NCBI RefSeq assembly: GCF_001753205.1
Contig: NZ_CP017560.1
Location: 1,674,001-1,738,000 of the forward strand
Source: Sporosarcina ureilytica
GTDB taxonomy: Bacteria > Bacillota > Bacilli > Bacillales_A > Planococcaceae
DNA: 64,000 bases
Direction: 5' to 3'
Shown here one piece after another: positions 33,632 to 42,361 of the stretch; within the stretch, counting starts at the first letter, position 1, and each line of letters starts with the position of its first letter. Under the pieces are notes generated by a model. The model ran no database searches and was not told where the DNA came from. It saw only the letters and a program-made list of their open reading frames with translations. A program made the translations under genes and the position numbers.

Positions 33632-34573
33632 ATGTTGGAAAAGTTAGGGGTTATTCCGATTCAAGTGGACTTGCCATTTCGATTAAACCATGTTAACTGT
33701 TTTATGGCGGAAGGGGAAAATGGGTGGACAATCATTGACGCAGGGTTAAATAATAAGGAAACATCAAGGTTATGGGAAGAAATCATTCGTGATAAACATA
33801 TTACAGATTTATACATTACGCATTATCATCCAGATCATTATGGACATGCGGGTGCACTTCAAAAGAAAACGGGGGCGCGTGTGTCGATGTCAAAAATTGA
33901 CGCGGAAAATGGTCGGAAAGCGTGGACAGATGAATTTATTAATAAAATAGTAGGGTGGTATGTCGCTTCAGGAATTTCTCTAAAAACAGCACAGCAAATG
34001 GTACAAAACACGGCGGATTTCAAACCGCTTGTCACGCCAGCACCAACGATTAACCATCATATTGTAGAAGGAGAAAAAGTTCCGTTTGGTAATTATGAAT
34101 ATGAAGTCATTGTAACGCCTGGCCATGCAGACGGAATGGTTTGTTTTTATAACGCTGAAAATCAAGTTCTTTTTTCTGCGGACCATATTTTACCGAGAAT
34201 TACACCAAATATTTCTTACTGGTTTCACGGGGACAGCAATCCGTTAAAATCCTATCTTGCTTCATTAGAAAAAGTGAAACAGTTGAATGCTCGTTTTGTC
34301 ATTCCTTCTCATGGGAAACCATTTTATGATGCAAATAAACGAATTGAAGAAATCGAAAAGCATCACGATGATCGGTTAAATGAGACATTGGCAGCGCTAT
34401 CCGAGAAATCTACTGTGAACGAGATATACAAGCGGTTATTTCAATGGGAATTAACCATCCATGAAACTCGTTTTGCGATTGGCGAAACGTTGGCGCATTT
34501 GGAATATTTAAGGTCGACGGGGGATTGTACGAGGGAATTGCATGATAATAAATGGATTTATATGAAAAGATAA
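33632..34573 (+). CDS. Metallo-beta-lactamase-fold hydrolase
   Basis: This 313-residue cytosolic protein shows the di-metal motif THYHPDHYG (HxHxDH), further ligands in TPGHADG and FSADHILP, and the final PSHGKP. These are the five MBL-fold motifs. A helical C-terminal domain of about 70 residues follows. The substrate is unknown; related proteins act on thioesters or small metabolites. ATG 33632 is preceded by AAAAGGGGGGAG, better than the upstream in-frame ATG at 33524. Confidence 0.82.
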   Translation: MLEKLGVIPIQVDLPFRLNHVNCFMAEGENGWTIIDAGLNNKETSRLWEEIIRDKHITDLYITHYHPDHYGHAGALQKKTGARVSMSKIDAENGRKAWTDEFINKIVGWYVASGISLKTAQQMVQNTADFKPLVTPAPTINHHIVEGEKVPFGNYEYEVIVTPGHADGMVCFYNAENQVLFSADHILPRITPNISYWFHGDSNPLKSYLASLEKVKQLNARFVIPSHGKPFYDANKRIEEIEKHHDDRLNETLAALSEKSTVNEIYKRLFQWELTIHETRFAIGETLAHLEYLRSTGDCTRELHDNKWIYMKR

Positions 34574-34634
34574 CCGTTGAAATACAAAATAATTTATTCG
34601 TATGAATGGGAAGAAATCTTATCGCAAAGGCTTG

Positions 34635-34661
34635 TACTGGCACAATCATACTCCTGTGCCA
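34635..34661. other. Hairpin between convergent genes
   Basis: CTGGCACA-N10-TGTGCCAG lies between the MBL gene and the monooxygenase gene. No strong T-run follows. Confidence 0.4.
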
Positions 34662-34687
34662 GGTACATGTCTTCGTAGGATTGTGAG

Positions 34688-34993
34688 TTAGCTTAGTTTT
34701 CCGTGATTAATTGCAGTCAAAGCGTCATTCGCTGTAAAGATTTTCGCATTCACGTTTGTTACGCCAAAATCTTCTAATCGCTTCGTATGCATGTCTAAAT
34801 AATTTTTAGCATCTTCTTTCGTTTCAAATAGATAGATGCCACCAGCCTCTTTTGTTTCCTCATTCTCTGTCCAAATCTTCCAAATGAATCCTTTTTCCTC
34901 ATTTATGCTTTTTGCAAGATCTGAAAATGCTGCGACCATTTCTTCTCCAAAAGGTCCTTCGTGTTTGAAATCCACTTGTAAAATATATGCCAT
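34688..34993 (-). CDS. YdhR-type putative monooxygenase
   Basis: This 101-residue protein has the ferredoxin-like dimeric alpha-beta barrel of YdhR proteins: LQVDFKHEGPFGEEM at the N-terminus, GFIWKIWTENEETKEAGGIYLF in the middle. Members are proposed to be small-molecule monooxygenases or binding proteins; activity is unproven. ATG follows AGGAGGTTTT. Monocistronic. Confidence 0.8.
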   Translation of the reverse strand: MAYILQVDFKHEGPFGEEMVAAFSDLAKSINEEKGFIWKIWTENEETKEAGGIYLFETKEDAKNYLDMHTKRLEDFGVTNVNAKIFTANDALTAINHGKLS

Positions 34994-35257
34994 TATTAAA
35001 ACCTCCTACCTTCTAATATGTACCGATAATTGTATATTAGCACGTTAAATGATTGAGCACGCTTTTTTGCTTACTTTAATTAAGGTTTTTGTGAATCATC
35101 GTTCATTTATTATATATTACATACTTCGTCATAATTTATCATTTCGTTTACAGTTGTTACATCTATATTAAATCGCACAAAAATACCGTTTTATCTGTTT
35201 AAATGAGGGTAAATAATAAATATACTGAGTGTAGACATAATCATAAGGGTGATGAGT

Positions 35258-36268
35258 TTGGAGCGTAACGCATATTTTGATAATGCGAAGTTAGTGTTAA
35301 TTTTTTTAGTTGTCTTTGGTCATATGATTCAGCCTTTTATTGACGGGGCGGGTATCAATACCTTATATATGTGGATTTATACATTTCACATGCCCGCATT
35401 TATATTTTTAGCAGGATTTTTTGCGAAAGGGTCAGGAAATCAAAAATATATCATTAATTTGGTAAAGAAATTATTAGTACCTTATTTAATATTTCAACTG
35501 CTTTACACGGGCTATTATTTTCTCTTAGGGAAGAGCGGATGGCAAGGAATCTTTTATCCGCAATGGTCACTTTGGTTTTTATTTAGTTTGTTCAGTTGGC
35601 ATATATTATTAGTATGGTTTAAAAAGTTCCCAGCGACAATTAGTGTATCACTGGCCGTATTGATTGGATTAGTCGTCGGGTATTTTGGAGAAATTGGCCA
35701 TACGTATAGTCTGTCAAGAACATTTGTCTTTTTCCCGTTTTTCCTCTTCGGTTATTGGTGTACGACTGAACAAGTTATGTGGTTGAAACGGAAACGTGTT
35801 AAAATAGCGTCACTCATCGTATTATTCGTGGTAGCAGTGGCAATTTATTTTGCGCCTGATTTTAACTCGGGATGGTTATTAGCTTCGAAATCATATGGCG
35901 CTTTAGATATGCCGGCATATGGCGGACTTGCACGATTACTTGTTTATGTAACTTCTGCAATGATGGCAATGAGTGTTTTAGCATGGATTCCGCAAAAGCA
36001 TAGTTGGTTTACGCAATTAGGTAAGCGAACGTTATACGTTTATTTACTCCACGGATTTTTTATTCAGTTTTTCCGGCAAATAGACTTGTTCCAAGTGAGT
36101 CATTTCATCGATGTTGTTGGGATAGCCATCGTATCTGCGGGAATTGTATTATTGTTATCGAATAAACCGGTTCTTGGAATATGGCAACCATTTATTGAAG
36201 GTCGAATGACAATACTAAAAAATGCATTCAATCGAACAGTTGAACAAATACAACACAGAATTCAATAA
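35258..36268 (+). CDS. Acyltransferase-3-family membrane protein (fucose O-acetylase-like)
   Basis: This protein has about 336 residues and about ten hydrophobic segments. RNAYFDNAKLVLIFLVVFGH with the conserved His, followed by FHMPAFIFLAGFFAKG, is typical of membrane O-acyltransferases that acetylate surface sugars (COG3594-like). The acceptor is unknown. Start codons GTG 35249, ATG 35252 and TTG 35258 are all in frame; AAGGGTGAT best fits TTG 35258. A strong terminator follows. Confidence 0.75.
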   Translation: MERNAYFDNAKLVLIFLVVFGHMIQPFIDGAGINTLYMWIYTFHMPAFIFLAGFFAKGSGNQKYIINLVKKLLVPYLIFQLLYTGYYFLLGKSGWQGIFYPQWSLWFLFSLFSWHILLVWFKKFPATISVSLAVLIGLVVGYFGEIGHTYSLSRTFVFFPFFLFGYWCTTEQVMWLKRKRVKIASLIVLFVVAVAIYFAPDFNSGWLLASKSYGALDMPAYGGLARLLVYVTSAMMAMSVLAWIPQKHSWFTQLGKRTLYVYLLHGFFIQFFRQIDLFQVSHFIDVVGIAIVSAGIVLLLSNKPVLGIWQPFIEGRMTILKNAFNRTVEQIQHRIQ

Positions 36269-36271
36269 CAT

Positions 36272-36305
36272 AAACATGCCCACCAATTTAATAGGTGGGC
36301 ATGTT
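36272..36305 (+). terminator. Terminator after the acyltransferase gene
   Basis: AAACATGCCCACC and GGTGGGCATGTTT form a perfect 13-bp stem. It can act on both strands. Confidence 0.75.
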
Positions 36306-36324
36306 TGCGTCATTAATTTATATT

Positions 36325-36459
36325 TTATTTTGTGTTTTTCTTTTTTGCGGCTTCTTCTAATTTTGTTTTAGGTTCTTGTGCGAATTCCGTATCTGCATAG
36401 CCTTGAGGTGTAACGCTATTTGCTTTCTTTCCTTTATTATGATTAGGTTTTTTTGGCAT
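36325..36459 (-). CDS. sspL: Small acid-soluble spore protein, SspL-like
   Basis: This 44-residue protein contains SVTPQGYA and ends with EPKTKLEEAAKKKNTK. B. subtilis SspL has the same two blocks (GVTPQGD and DPKTELEERAKKSNTK) and nearly the same length (42). Minor SASPs of this class are made in the forespore under sigma-G. The ATG is preceded by GAGGGGTGAAA. Confidence 0.75.
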   Translation of the reverse strand: MPKKPNHNKGKKANSVTPQGYADTEFAQEPKTKLEEAAKKKNTK

Positions 36460-36541
36460 TGATTTCACCCCTCGTCCTTATCATTTAGATAGTATCAAAT
36501 TCTAAATTACAAAATTTGGCCATCATATTATTCGGCATATC

Positions 36542-36727
36542 CTATTCTTTTTGGTTACTACTTCGTTTGTTAGGTGAATCGTTTCTATTTTTCTGATTGG
36601 TATTAAAATCCGCACCAAATTCTTCATTTTTACTTTGATTATTGCTATTGCTGTTTTTATTTTCTTTGTAAATCTCGTAAGGATTATGTGTACGCACATT
36701 CATCGTTGTTTTGTTGTTTTTATTCAA
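36542..36727 (-). CDS. Small spore protein, possibly gamma-type SASP-like
   Basis: This Asn/Lys-rich hydrophilic protein of about 61 residues contains NEEFGADFNTNQKNRN, similar to the QFGTEFASETN block of gamma-type SASPs. I choose TTG 36727, about 8 nt after GGGAGGTG; ATG 36733 overlaps the ribosome binding site. A sigma-G-like promoter lies upstream (GAATA, 17-nt spacer, CAAAGTA). The assignment rests on composition and one block, so it is tentative. Confidence 0.5.
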   Translation of the reverse strand: MNKNNKTTMNVRTHNPYEIYKENKNSNSNNQSKNEEFGADFNTNQKNRNDSPNKRSSNQKE

Positions 36728-36748
36728 AGTCATTCACCTCCCTCTGTG

Positions 36749-36777
36749 TACTTTGTCCAAGCGCATACAATTTATTC
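36749..36777 (-). promoter_or_regulatory. Sigma-G-like promoter for the small spore protein
   Basis: On the minus strand GAATA, 17 nt and CAAAGTA resemble GNATR-N17/18-CATNNTA, with one mismatch in the -10. Confidence 0.45.
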
Positions 36778-36886
36778 GTCAGCTAATGGCGTGGTAAAAT
36801 CATGTAAACGTCATAACCTCATTCATTTTCTACTCTTTTTCTACTATAATAGTCATAGGAATCTAAGATGTTAAAGGAGAATGAGT

Positions 36887-37846
36887 ATGTTTCGAATGAG
36901 CTGGAGTAGAGTACTTATTCTTTTTGCAATTGTTTTCATAGCGAGTCAAATTATTGGAAGCTTCTTTTTTTACGGCTTAGCTGTGAAACGTGGTCCGAAA
37001 GAGTTCTTGCAAAATAATGCAGATTTAGAAGTGTCGGATGAAGCAATGGAGCAATTTTTGAATGGTGACTGGATAGATTGGGTGAATGCACAAGACTTTG
37101 AACAATTGACAATGACATCACGTGATGGGTTGAAATTGTCTGGCTATTATTTACCTGCTGCTACGCCTACTGATAAAGTAGTTATTTTAACACATGGTTA
37201 TTTAGGGCACGCAAAGCAGATGGGCTTGTTTGGACAGTATTATAATAAGGACTTGGGTTATAACATTTTTATGCCGAATGCACGTGGGCATGGAAAAAGT
37301 GAAGGGAATTATTATGGTTTCGGTTGGCCCGATCGACTGGATTTAATTGATTGGACAAATTTATTAGTTGATAAACTTGGCGATGAAACGAAAGTAATTT
37401 ATCATGGTTTATCCATGGGCGCGGCGACTGTGCTAATGGCAAGCGGCGAAGAAGAACTTCCGATTCAAGTGCAAGCGATTATTGCGGATAGCCCCTATCA
37501 ATCTGTCTATCAGTTATTTTCTTATCAAATGCGAAGAATGTTTTATCTTCCAGCCTTTCCTTTATTAGATAGCACAAGTGCCTTAACAAAAATTAGGGCG
37601 GGCTATTCGTTTAAAGAAGCCAATGCGTTACATGCCGTTCAAAAGACGAAAGTTCCGATATTGTATATACACGGGGAAAGCGACACCTTTGTACCGACTG
37701 AAATGACGAGACACCTTGTCCATGCAACCGCAAGTGATGCGGATCTACTTCTTGTTCCGGGTGCTAATCACGGCGAAGCGTTTGTGTTGGCTAAAGATGA
37801 GTACAAAAAGAGAATTGAGGTTTTTTTCAAACGCTTCATTAAATGA
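36887..37846 (+). CDS. Alpha/beta hydrolase, membrane-anchored (YqkD-like)
   Basis: This protein of about 319 residues has one N-terminal hydrophobic segment (RVLILFAIVFIASQIIGSFF), probably an uncleaved signal anchor. The hydrolase domain follows: oxyanion region ILTHGYLGHAKQ, nucleophile Ser in YHGLSMGAAT, acid Asp in IHGESDTFVP, and His in GANHGEAF. The triad is complete. The substrate is unknown; esterase or peptidase activity at the membrane surface is likely. ATG 36887 lies 7 nt after AAAGGAGA and is better placed than ATG 36881. Confidence 0.82.
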   Translation: MFRMSWSRVLILFAIVFIASQIIGSFFFYGLAVKRGPKEFLQNNADLEVSDEAMEQFLNGDWIDWVNAQDFEQLTMTSRDGLKLSGYYLPAATPTDKVVILTHGYLGHAKQMGLFGQYYNKDLGYNIFMPNARGHGKSEGNYYGFGWPDRLDLIDWTNLLVDKLGDETKVIYHGLSMGAATVLMASGEEELPIQVQAIIADSPYQSVYQLFSYQMRRMFYLPAFPLLDSTSALTKIRAGYSFKEANALHAVQKTKVPILYIHGESDTFVPTEMTRHLVHATASDADLLLVPGANHGEAFVLAKDEYKKRIEVFFKRFIK

Positions 37847-37854
37847 TAACTATC

Positions 37855-37889
37855 GCCCAAGCTCCATTTTTGGAACTTGGGTATTTTGC
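37855..37889 (+). terminator. Terminator after the hydrolase gene
   Basis: GCCCAAGCTCC and GGAACTTGGG form a stem followed by TATTTTG. Confidence 0.65.
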
Positions 37890-37906
37890 GTTCCTTTTAG
37901 GTGGAA

Positions 37907-38095
37907 TTAATCAGTAGTTGGGTTATTCGCTTTTCTAACTTGTTCTGGATTCGTATCACTATACATAGCTGTGCCTTTTCCACCTGTCTTCGCAATTTCG
38001 GCTAATACTTCATTGTATGATAACCCAGACTTGGCATTTTGTTTCTTCACTTCATCAATATTTGTACCCGCTATTGTAAAATTTTTGTTTGGCAA
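37907..38095 (-). CDS. Gamma-type small acid-soluble spore protein
   Basis: This 62-residue protein contains TNIDEVKKQNAKSG and NPEQVRKANN, the paired xxVKKQN/xVRKxN blocks of gamma-type SASPs. Such proteins are amino-acid stores degraded at germination. The TTG at 38095 follows AAAGGAGGG by 8 nt and gives LPNKNFTIAG; the longer upstream frame has no such signal. A sigma-G-like promoter precedes it at 38120-38148. Confidence 0.75.
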   Translation of the reverse strand: MPNKNFTIAGTNIDEVKKQNAKSGLSYNEVLAEIAKTGGKGTAMYSDTNPEQVRKANNPTTD

Positions 38096-38119
38096 TAAAA
38101 TTCCCTCCTTTGCATGCTT

Positions 38120-38148
38120 TAGCATTCCTTTGTTTTTAAAAAATATTC
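38120..38148 (-). promoter_or_regulatory. Sigma-G-like promoter for the gamma-type SASP
   Basis: On the minus strand GAATA, 17 nt and AATGCTA resemble the sigma-G consensus with one mismatch. The layout matches that at 36749-36777. Confidence 0.45.
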
Positions 38149-38251
38149 CTCTACGATCACTTAATTTTGGATGTTTTCTCTTGAATTTTGGGTATACCAA
38201 CTAAAAGGATGTTTTTTTTTGATTGTTTTCGTTTGAAGGAGGAAGTTTAAA

Positions 38252-39100
38252 ATGGAGTGGAAAGGTAGACGCAAAAGCGCGAATGTCGAAGATAGAAGAG
38301 GGCAAAGAAAAGGCGGACTCGCAATTGGCGGCGGCATTGGCGGACTTATTATAGTTTTGTTGTTTGCATTTTTGGGCGGTGGGGACCTTGGTGATGTTTT
38401 GAATATGTCGCAAATTGGAACAGAAGAAAATACCGATCCTTATGTAGAAACGGCGGAAGAAAAGGAACTTGCTGAATTTGTCTCTGTTGTACTTGCAGAT
38501 ACTGAGGATGTTTGGTCTGAAATATTTCGCGAACAAGGAATGGAATATGAAAATCCAAAATTAGTTTTATTCACGGACAGTGTGCAATCCGCTTGTGGCG
38601 CAGCTAATTCGGCAGTAGGTCCATTTTATTGTCCTGGCGATCATAAACTGTATATCGATTTAAGTTTCTTTAAAGAATTGCAAGACCGATTTCAAGCACC
38701 AGGTGATTTTGCTATGGCCTATGTAATTGCCCATGAAGTCGGTCATCATGTTCAAACTTTACTAGGGACCAACGCTGAAGTGAATGCGCTTCGTTCAAAA
38801 TTAAGCGAAAAAGAGTTTAATCAAGTTTCAGTCCGTTTGGAACTTCAGGCGGATTATTTTGCCGGGGTATGGGCGCAACATGAGCAAGAAATGAACTTCC
38901 TGAATGAGGGGGACATCGAAGAGGCCATGAATGCAGCGAGCGCAGTTGGGGATGATGCGATACAACTTCAGGCAAGGGGCTATGTCGTACCCGATAGTTT
39001 CACACACGGAACTTCAGAGCAAAGAAAACGCTGGTTTATGAAAGGGTTTAAAAACGGAACGATTGAAGGGGGCGATACGTTTAGTGCGGTTGAGTTGTGA
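38252..39100 (+). CDS. Neutral zinc metallopeptidase family protein (YpfJ-like)
   Basis: This 282-residue protein has a basic N-terminus (RRKSANVEDRRGQR), one hydrophobic anchor (GGLIIVLLFAFLGGG), then a domain with Cys pair SACGAANSAVGPFYCPGD and the zinc motif AHEVGHH plus LELQADYFAG. This is the YpfJ/zincin layout. It should be a membrane-anchored protein with an extracytoplasmic metalloprotease domain; substrates are unknown. ATG follows GAAGGAGGAAG. Confidence 0.85.
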   Translation: MEWKGRRKSANVEDRRGQRKGGLAIGGGIGGLIIVLLFAFLGGGDLGDVLNMSQIGTEENTDPYVETAEEKELAEFVSVVLADTEDVWSEIFREQGMEYENPKLVLFTDSVQSACGAANSAVGPFYCPGDHKLYIDLSFFKELQDRFQAPGDFAMAYVIAHEVGHHVQTLLGTNAEVNALRSKLSEKEFNQVSVRLELQADYFAGVWAQHEQEMNFLNEGDIEEAMNAASAVGDDAIQLQARGYVVPDSFTHGTSEQRKRWFMKGFKNGTIEGGDTFSAVEL

Positions 39101-39252
39101 AGGTGCAGGTGTCTTCTTTTGTTTTTGCGTGATATTTTAAGTAATTCAACAAAATGAATTAAAGCAAAGAAATGCTTGTCTGAAGGAAAGGTGAGTGCTT
39201 CATCAAATAGTACTGTTAATATATTACGATGTTCGTAATTGGAGGGAGTAGA

Positions 39253-40107
39253 ATGGAAAGTTCTGAACGTCTCATTCATCATATTGCTGTCGATTTGAAA
39301 GAAGAAGCTTTGCGAATAGAAAAAGAAATAATGATGCAATTTCCACCACTTCTTGGTTATGATTTATTGGTGGGACGCAAGTATTATTTATCACATAATT
39401 TGGATCCTCCGTGGGATCGTTCAGGACATCTTTATTCAAAAAGTATTGATGCCACTTTTGATAAGAAAGATTACAAAAAGGTCAAAGAATTTTTTGAAGA
39501 GTTTAGAGGAAACTCGATAGCTTCGTTTGTCTCGGGCTGTGGGCTATACTATGAAACATACGGTGAGTATTATAAGGAATGGATGATTGGGAAATATCAA
39601 AATGCCCATTATGCTGTTTTAGAAAATTTAAATATAGATGTTGTTACGATGTTAACAGGAAGGAGTTATGATAAGGACAGTTCGGATATAGAAGAACGGG
39701 TGGATTGCTTAATGGATGAAGTGAATGAATTTGTAGATCAATCGTATTTTTACGCTGAAAATTTATTTCTAAAAATCATAGAAATGGACTTACACTTTGT
39801 ATATAAACTTGGTGAGAAGAAAGCCAGAAAACGTCTACACAGAATGCGAGTAGACATGGAAAATGAAATGAAGAATATAGAACAAGAAAAGGCTGTTTTT
39901 AATCGTTTTTGGCCTTTACTTGAAAAGAAACATAAACTGGTTTATCAAAAATCATTCCCTAGTAGAATCGAAATGCCTGAATTCGAATCATTTCAACGAT
40001 TTCTTCAAAAACAGAACGTTAGCGAACAGGAAATGAATTTGATAGGGAAGTACGCACCCATATCATTTTCGAATTCTGTAACAAATAAATTACAATTAAA
40101 ACCTTAA
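39253..40107 (+). CDS. Unrecognised hydrophilic protein, 284 residues
   Basis: I do not recognise this protein. ATG 39253 follows TTGGAGGGAG, better than an in-frame ATG at 39229. It is predicted cytosolic, with an N-terminal block rich in Tyr (YETYGEYYKEWMIGKYQ) and a helical, charged middle (KKARKRLHRMRVDMENEMKN) that may be a coiled coil. No catalytic motif is apparent. It stands alone between ypfJ-like and thpR. Confidence 0.6.
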   Translation: MESSERLIHHIAVDLKEEALRIEKEIMMQFPPLLGYDLLVGRKYYLSHNLDPPWDRSGHLYSKSIDATFDKKDYKKVKEFFEEFRGNSIASFVSGCGLYYETYGEYYKEWMIGKYQNAHYAVLENLNIDVVTMLTGRSYDKDSSDIEERVDCLMDEVNEFVDQSYFYAENLFLKIIEMDLHFVYKLGEKKARKRLHRMRVDMENEMKNIEQEKAVFNRFWPLLEKKHKLVYQKSFPSRIEMPEFESFQRFLQKQNVSEQEMNLIGKYAPISFSNSVTNKLQLKP

Positions 40108-40202
40108 TTTTCTAGAAGAATTGAAAGATAAACAAGCTGTAGGCCGAGTATTTAAAAACAATGTCATGGTATATAGTATAAGCTTTAATAAATAAATACT
40201 TT

Positions 40203-40751
40203 TTAAAGTGTCAGGCAACTGAAAGTCGCGATAGCTTCGTATTTTGGCAGCTTTTCCGGGTAAATTGTAAATAAAGAAAAGCTTGGAACAGAAACTTCTA
40301 TAGGAGTTATGGTTTGTTTTTCGATGTCTAAATTTTCCTGCGTTTTCCGCTTTTTTGCGATTGTAATATGCGGAACGAATCGATCTGTTTTTGGTATCCC
40401 CAACAGAGAGGGAATTGATGCATTTATCTTTTGCTGTAAGTGGGTGAGTGAAAGATTTTCGTCAATAGCTAGATAGATGACTCTAGGATCGCTCTTTGAA
40501 CCAAAATAGGACAGACCATTAATTGATAACGAAAAAGAAGTTGTCTTTTTTGCAATCTCAGCTAACTGATTTTTCACGAATGGAAGTTGTTGTGCTTCAA
40601 CCGCGCCTAAATATAGTAAGGTCACATGCAAATCGTCTCGATAAGTTAACACTTTATAATACCTACGTAAGGAATATTCTTTCTTGAACTTATCTGCAAT
40701 CTCCTCAACCTGTGCGGGGATGGGAATGCCTATGAAATAATGACGTTTCAT
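40203..40751 (-). CDS. thpR: RNA 2',3'-cyclic phosphodiesterase (LigT/ThpR)
   Basis: This 182-residue 2H-family enzyme opens 2',3'-cyclic phosphates on RNA ends. Both signature motifs are present: HVTLLYLG and HITIAKK. N-terminal RHYFIGIPIP is typical of the family. ATG 40751 follows AAGAGGTTAAACC and is preferred over the frame start at 40769. Confidence 0.85.
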   Translation of the reverse strand: MKRHYFIGIPIPAQVEEIADKFKKEYSLRRYYKVLTYRDDLHVTLLYLGAVEAQQLPFVKNQLAEIAKKTTSFSLSINGLSYFGSKSDPRVIYLAIDENLSLTHLQQKINASIPSLLGIPKTDRFVPHITIAKKRKTQENLDIEKQTITPIEVSVPSFSLFTIYPEKLPKYEAIATFSCLTL

Positions 40752-40841
40752 CGGTTTAACCTCTTTCAATTTCTTAATTAATTTTAGGATACCAATTAGT
40801 GAAGGAATCTAATCATTTGGAGAAGGAAATCCCCCAGAAAA

Positions 40842-40913
40842 ATCGGGCACCTAAACAATCATGAAAGTTTTAACAAACGGGATAGTTTAAATTATCATGT
40901 TAGTTTGGGTGCC
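40842..40913 (-). terminator. Long hairpin terminator after an MBL-fold gene
   Basis: GGCACCCAAACTAACATGA and TCATGATTGTTTAGGTGCC are imperfect inverse copies. On the minus strand they are followed by CGATTTTTC. Confidence 0.55.
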
Positions 40914-40924
40914 TGTCACCATTA

Positions 40925-41740
40925 TCAACCTCTGTTTAAAAAAGCACGTACCATATGAACGGCCGACCATTCTGAGTTTGAAGCGGCGATTAAAGGGTAG
41001 TTCCTTGGAAAAAGTTCGGCAGTTATTTCATAGACATCTTTTCCTTTTTTCGATAGTGCGAGTGCTTTGCCTTCCATCTCTTCAAGGTAATCAATTTTTA
41101 AATGAATCATCGCTTTCGGATTCTTGACGAGGCCTGCGTGACAGCAGTACATTTGTTCAAAATCGTAGGCTAGGATTTTTTTTAATGAATCCAGTGTCGA
41201 AAGAATGTTTTCGTCGACTAGGACGAGTTTTACTTTTGGCGTAATAAATAAATCGCCAGTAAATAAAATTCCTTTTGATTGATTATAAAAAGCAACGTGG
41301 TCTTTTGAGTGTCCTGGCGTTTCAATAACTTCCCATGTGTCTTTTCGTGATTGGAATGTTTTGCTAAGCGGCTGTGAAGTAAACGGCTCGACATCTCCCC
41401 AAATTTCTTTTCTGTAAACTGGAATACGTTGTGGTTGTTTCGTTAAGTGCGTTGACATTTGATGGATATAAATGGGTACCTCATATTGTTGTTGAATTAA
41501 AGCGGCATTTCCTGTATGATCCTCATGAAAATGTGTTAGGACAACTTGGTCAAAATCACATGTTTTAAAGAAATGATTGAATTCATTTCTAAGAGACTGC
41601 GATCCTGTATCAATTAAAACGCCATCCACGGCAAAGCTATATACGGACATCGTCGTACGCGGTATTGTAATCATACAATTTGCCATGAATACTTCATTTT
41701 CTTGTAAAATTTCCCCTTTAGTTTCAATGAACGTTTTCAT
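40925..41740 (-). CDS. Metallo-beta-lactamase-fold hydrolase
   Basis: This 271-residue protein has THFHEDHTGN (HxHxDH), TPGHSKDHV, FTGDLF and CCHAG, giving the MBL metal ligands. It is not close to the MBL protein at 33632. The substrate is unknown. ATG 41740 follows AAAGGGGTGTGGG; the longer frame to 41770 is not supported. Confidence 0.8.
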   Translation of the reverse strand: MKTFIETKGEILQENEVFMANCMITIPRTTMSVYSFAVDGVLIDTGSQSLRNEFNHFFKTCDFDQVVLTHFHEDHTGNAALIQQQYEVPIYIHQMSTHLTKQPQRIPVYRKEIWGDVEPFTSQPLSKTFQSRKDTWEVIETPGHSKDHVAFYNQSKGILFTGDLFITPKVKLVLVDENILSTLDSLKKILAYDFEQMYCCHAGLVKNPKAMIHLKIDYLEEMEGKALALSKKGKDVYEITAELFPRNYPLIAASNSEWSAVHMVRAFLNRG

Positions 41741-41794
41741 TACCCACACCCCTTTATTGAAGTATATCATGACTTAAAGTGATTGAGTATTCAT

Positions 41795-42211
41795 TCATTT
41801 ATTTTTTTGATTTGTTTTACGCTCTATATTGAACTGAACGATTGCCTGAATAAGATCATTCGGTAAAGGTTGTGCATGCGGAAGGTGAATCGTTCCTTTT
41901 GCATAATGAAAGCCTGCGAGTTTCTCTTCAAACGCTGTAACCGTCGGCGCACCGACGTGAAACCCAATATGGTTTTGGTGCATTGCAAAATGAACTAAAT
42001 TTCCATTCTGAACGAAAGTCGGCATATTCCAACTGATTTTCTCCGTTGCTTCGGGTGCTGCTTCACGAATGATTGTCCTTAGTTCTTGAAGATGTGTTTG
42101 TTCCGTTTCGGGAAACTGTGCAATATACTCATCAATTGAATAAACAGTTTTACATGAATGAGACTGGTTTCTCCTTTTGAAATCACGTCCACAAATAGGG
42201 CATGTCCACAT
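41795..42211 (-). CDS. DUF1801-type protein with N-terminal zinc ribbon
   Basis: This 138-residue protein joins a short zinc-binding-like segment (WTCPICGRDFKRRNQSHSC: C-x2-C...H-x-C) to a DUF1801/YdhG-like domain (EKISWNMPTFVQNGNLVHFAMHQNHIGFH). DUF1801 proteins have been linked to iron delivery, but the biochemical role is unclear. ATG follows AGGAGGAG. Confidence 0.75.
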   Translation of the reverse strand: MWTCPICGRDFKRRNQSHSCKTVYSIDEYIAQFPETEQTHLQELRTIIREAAPEATEKISWNMPTFVQNGNLVHFAMHQNHIGFHVGAPTVTAFEEKLAGFHYAKGTIHLPHAQPLPNDLIQAIVQFNIERKTNQKNK

Positions 42212-42361
42212 ACAAATCTCCTCCTAAAAAACTAAATGTAGATTGATTTTATTATAGCAGAAAGCATGGTCTGCTTTTAGAAATGGGAATTCTTGACGGT
42301 TCACTTTTTTATTGATAACCTTACCGCATTGTTAAGAGTCGAAAGTGTTGGAGGGGCTCCT

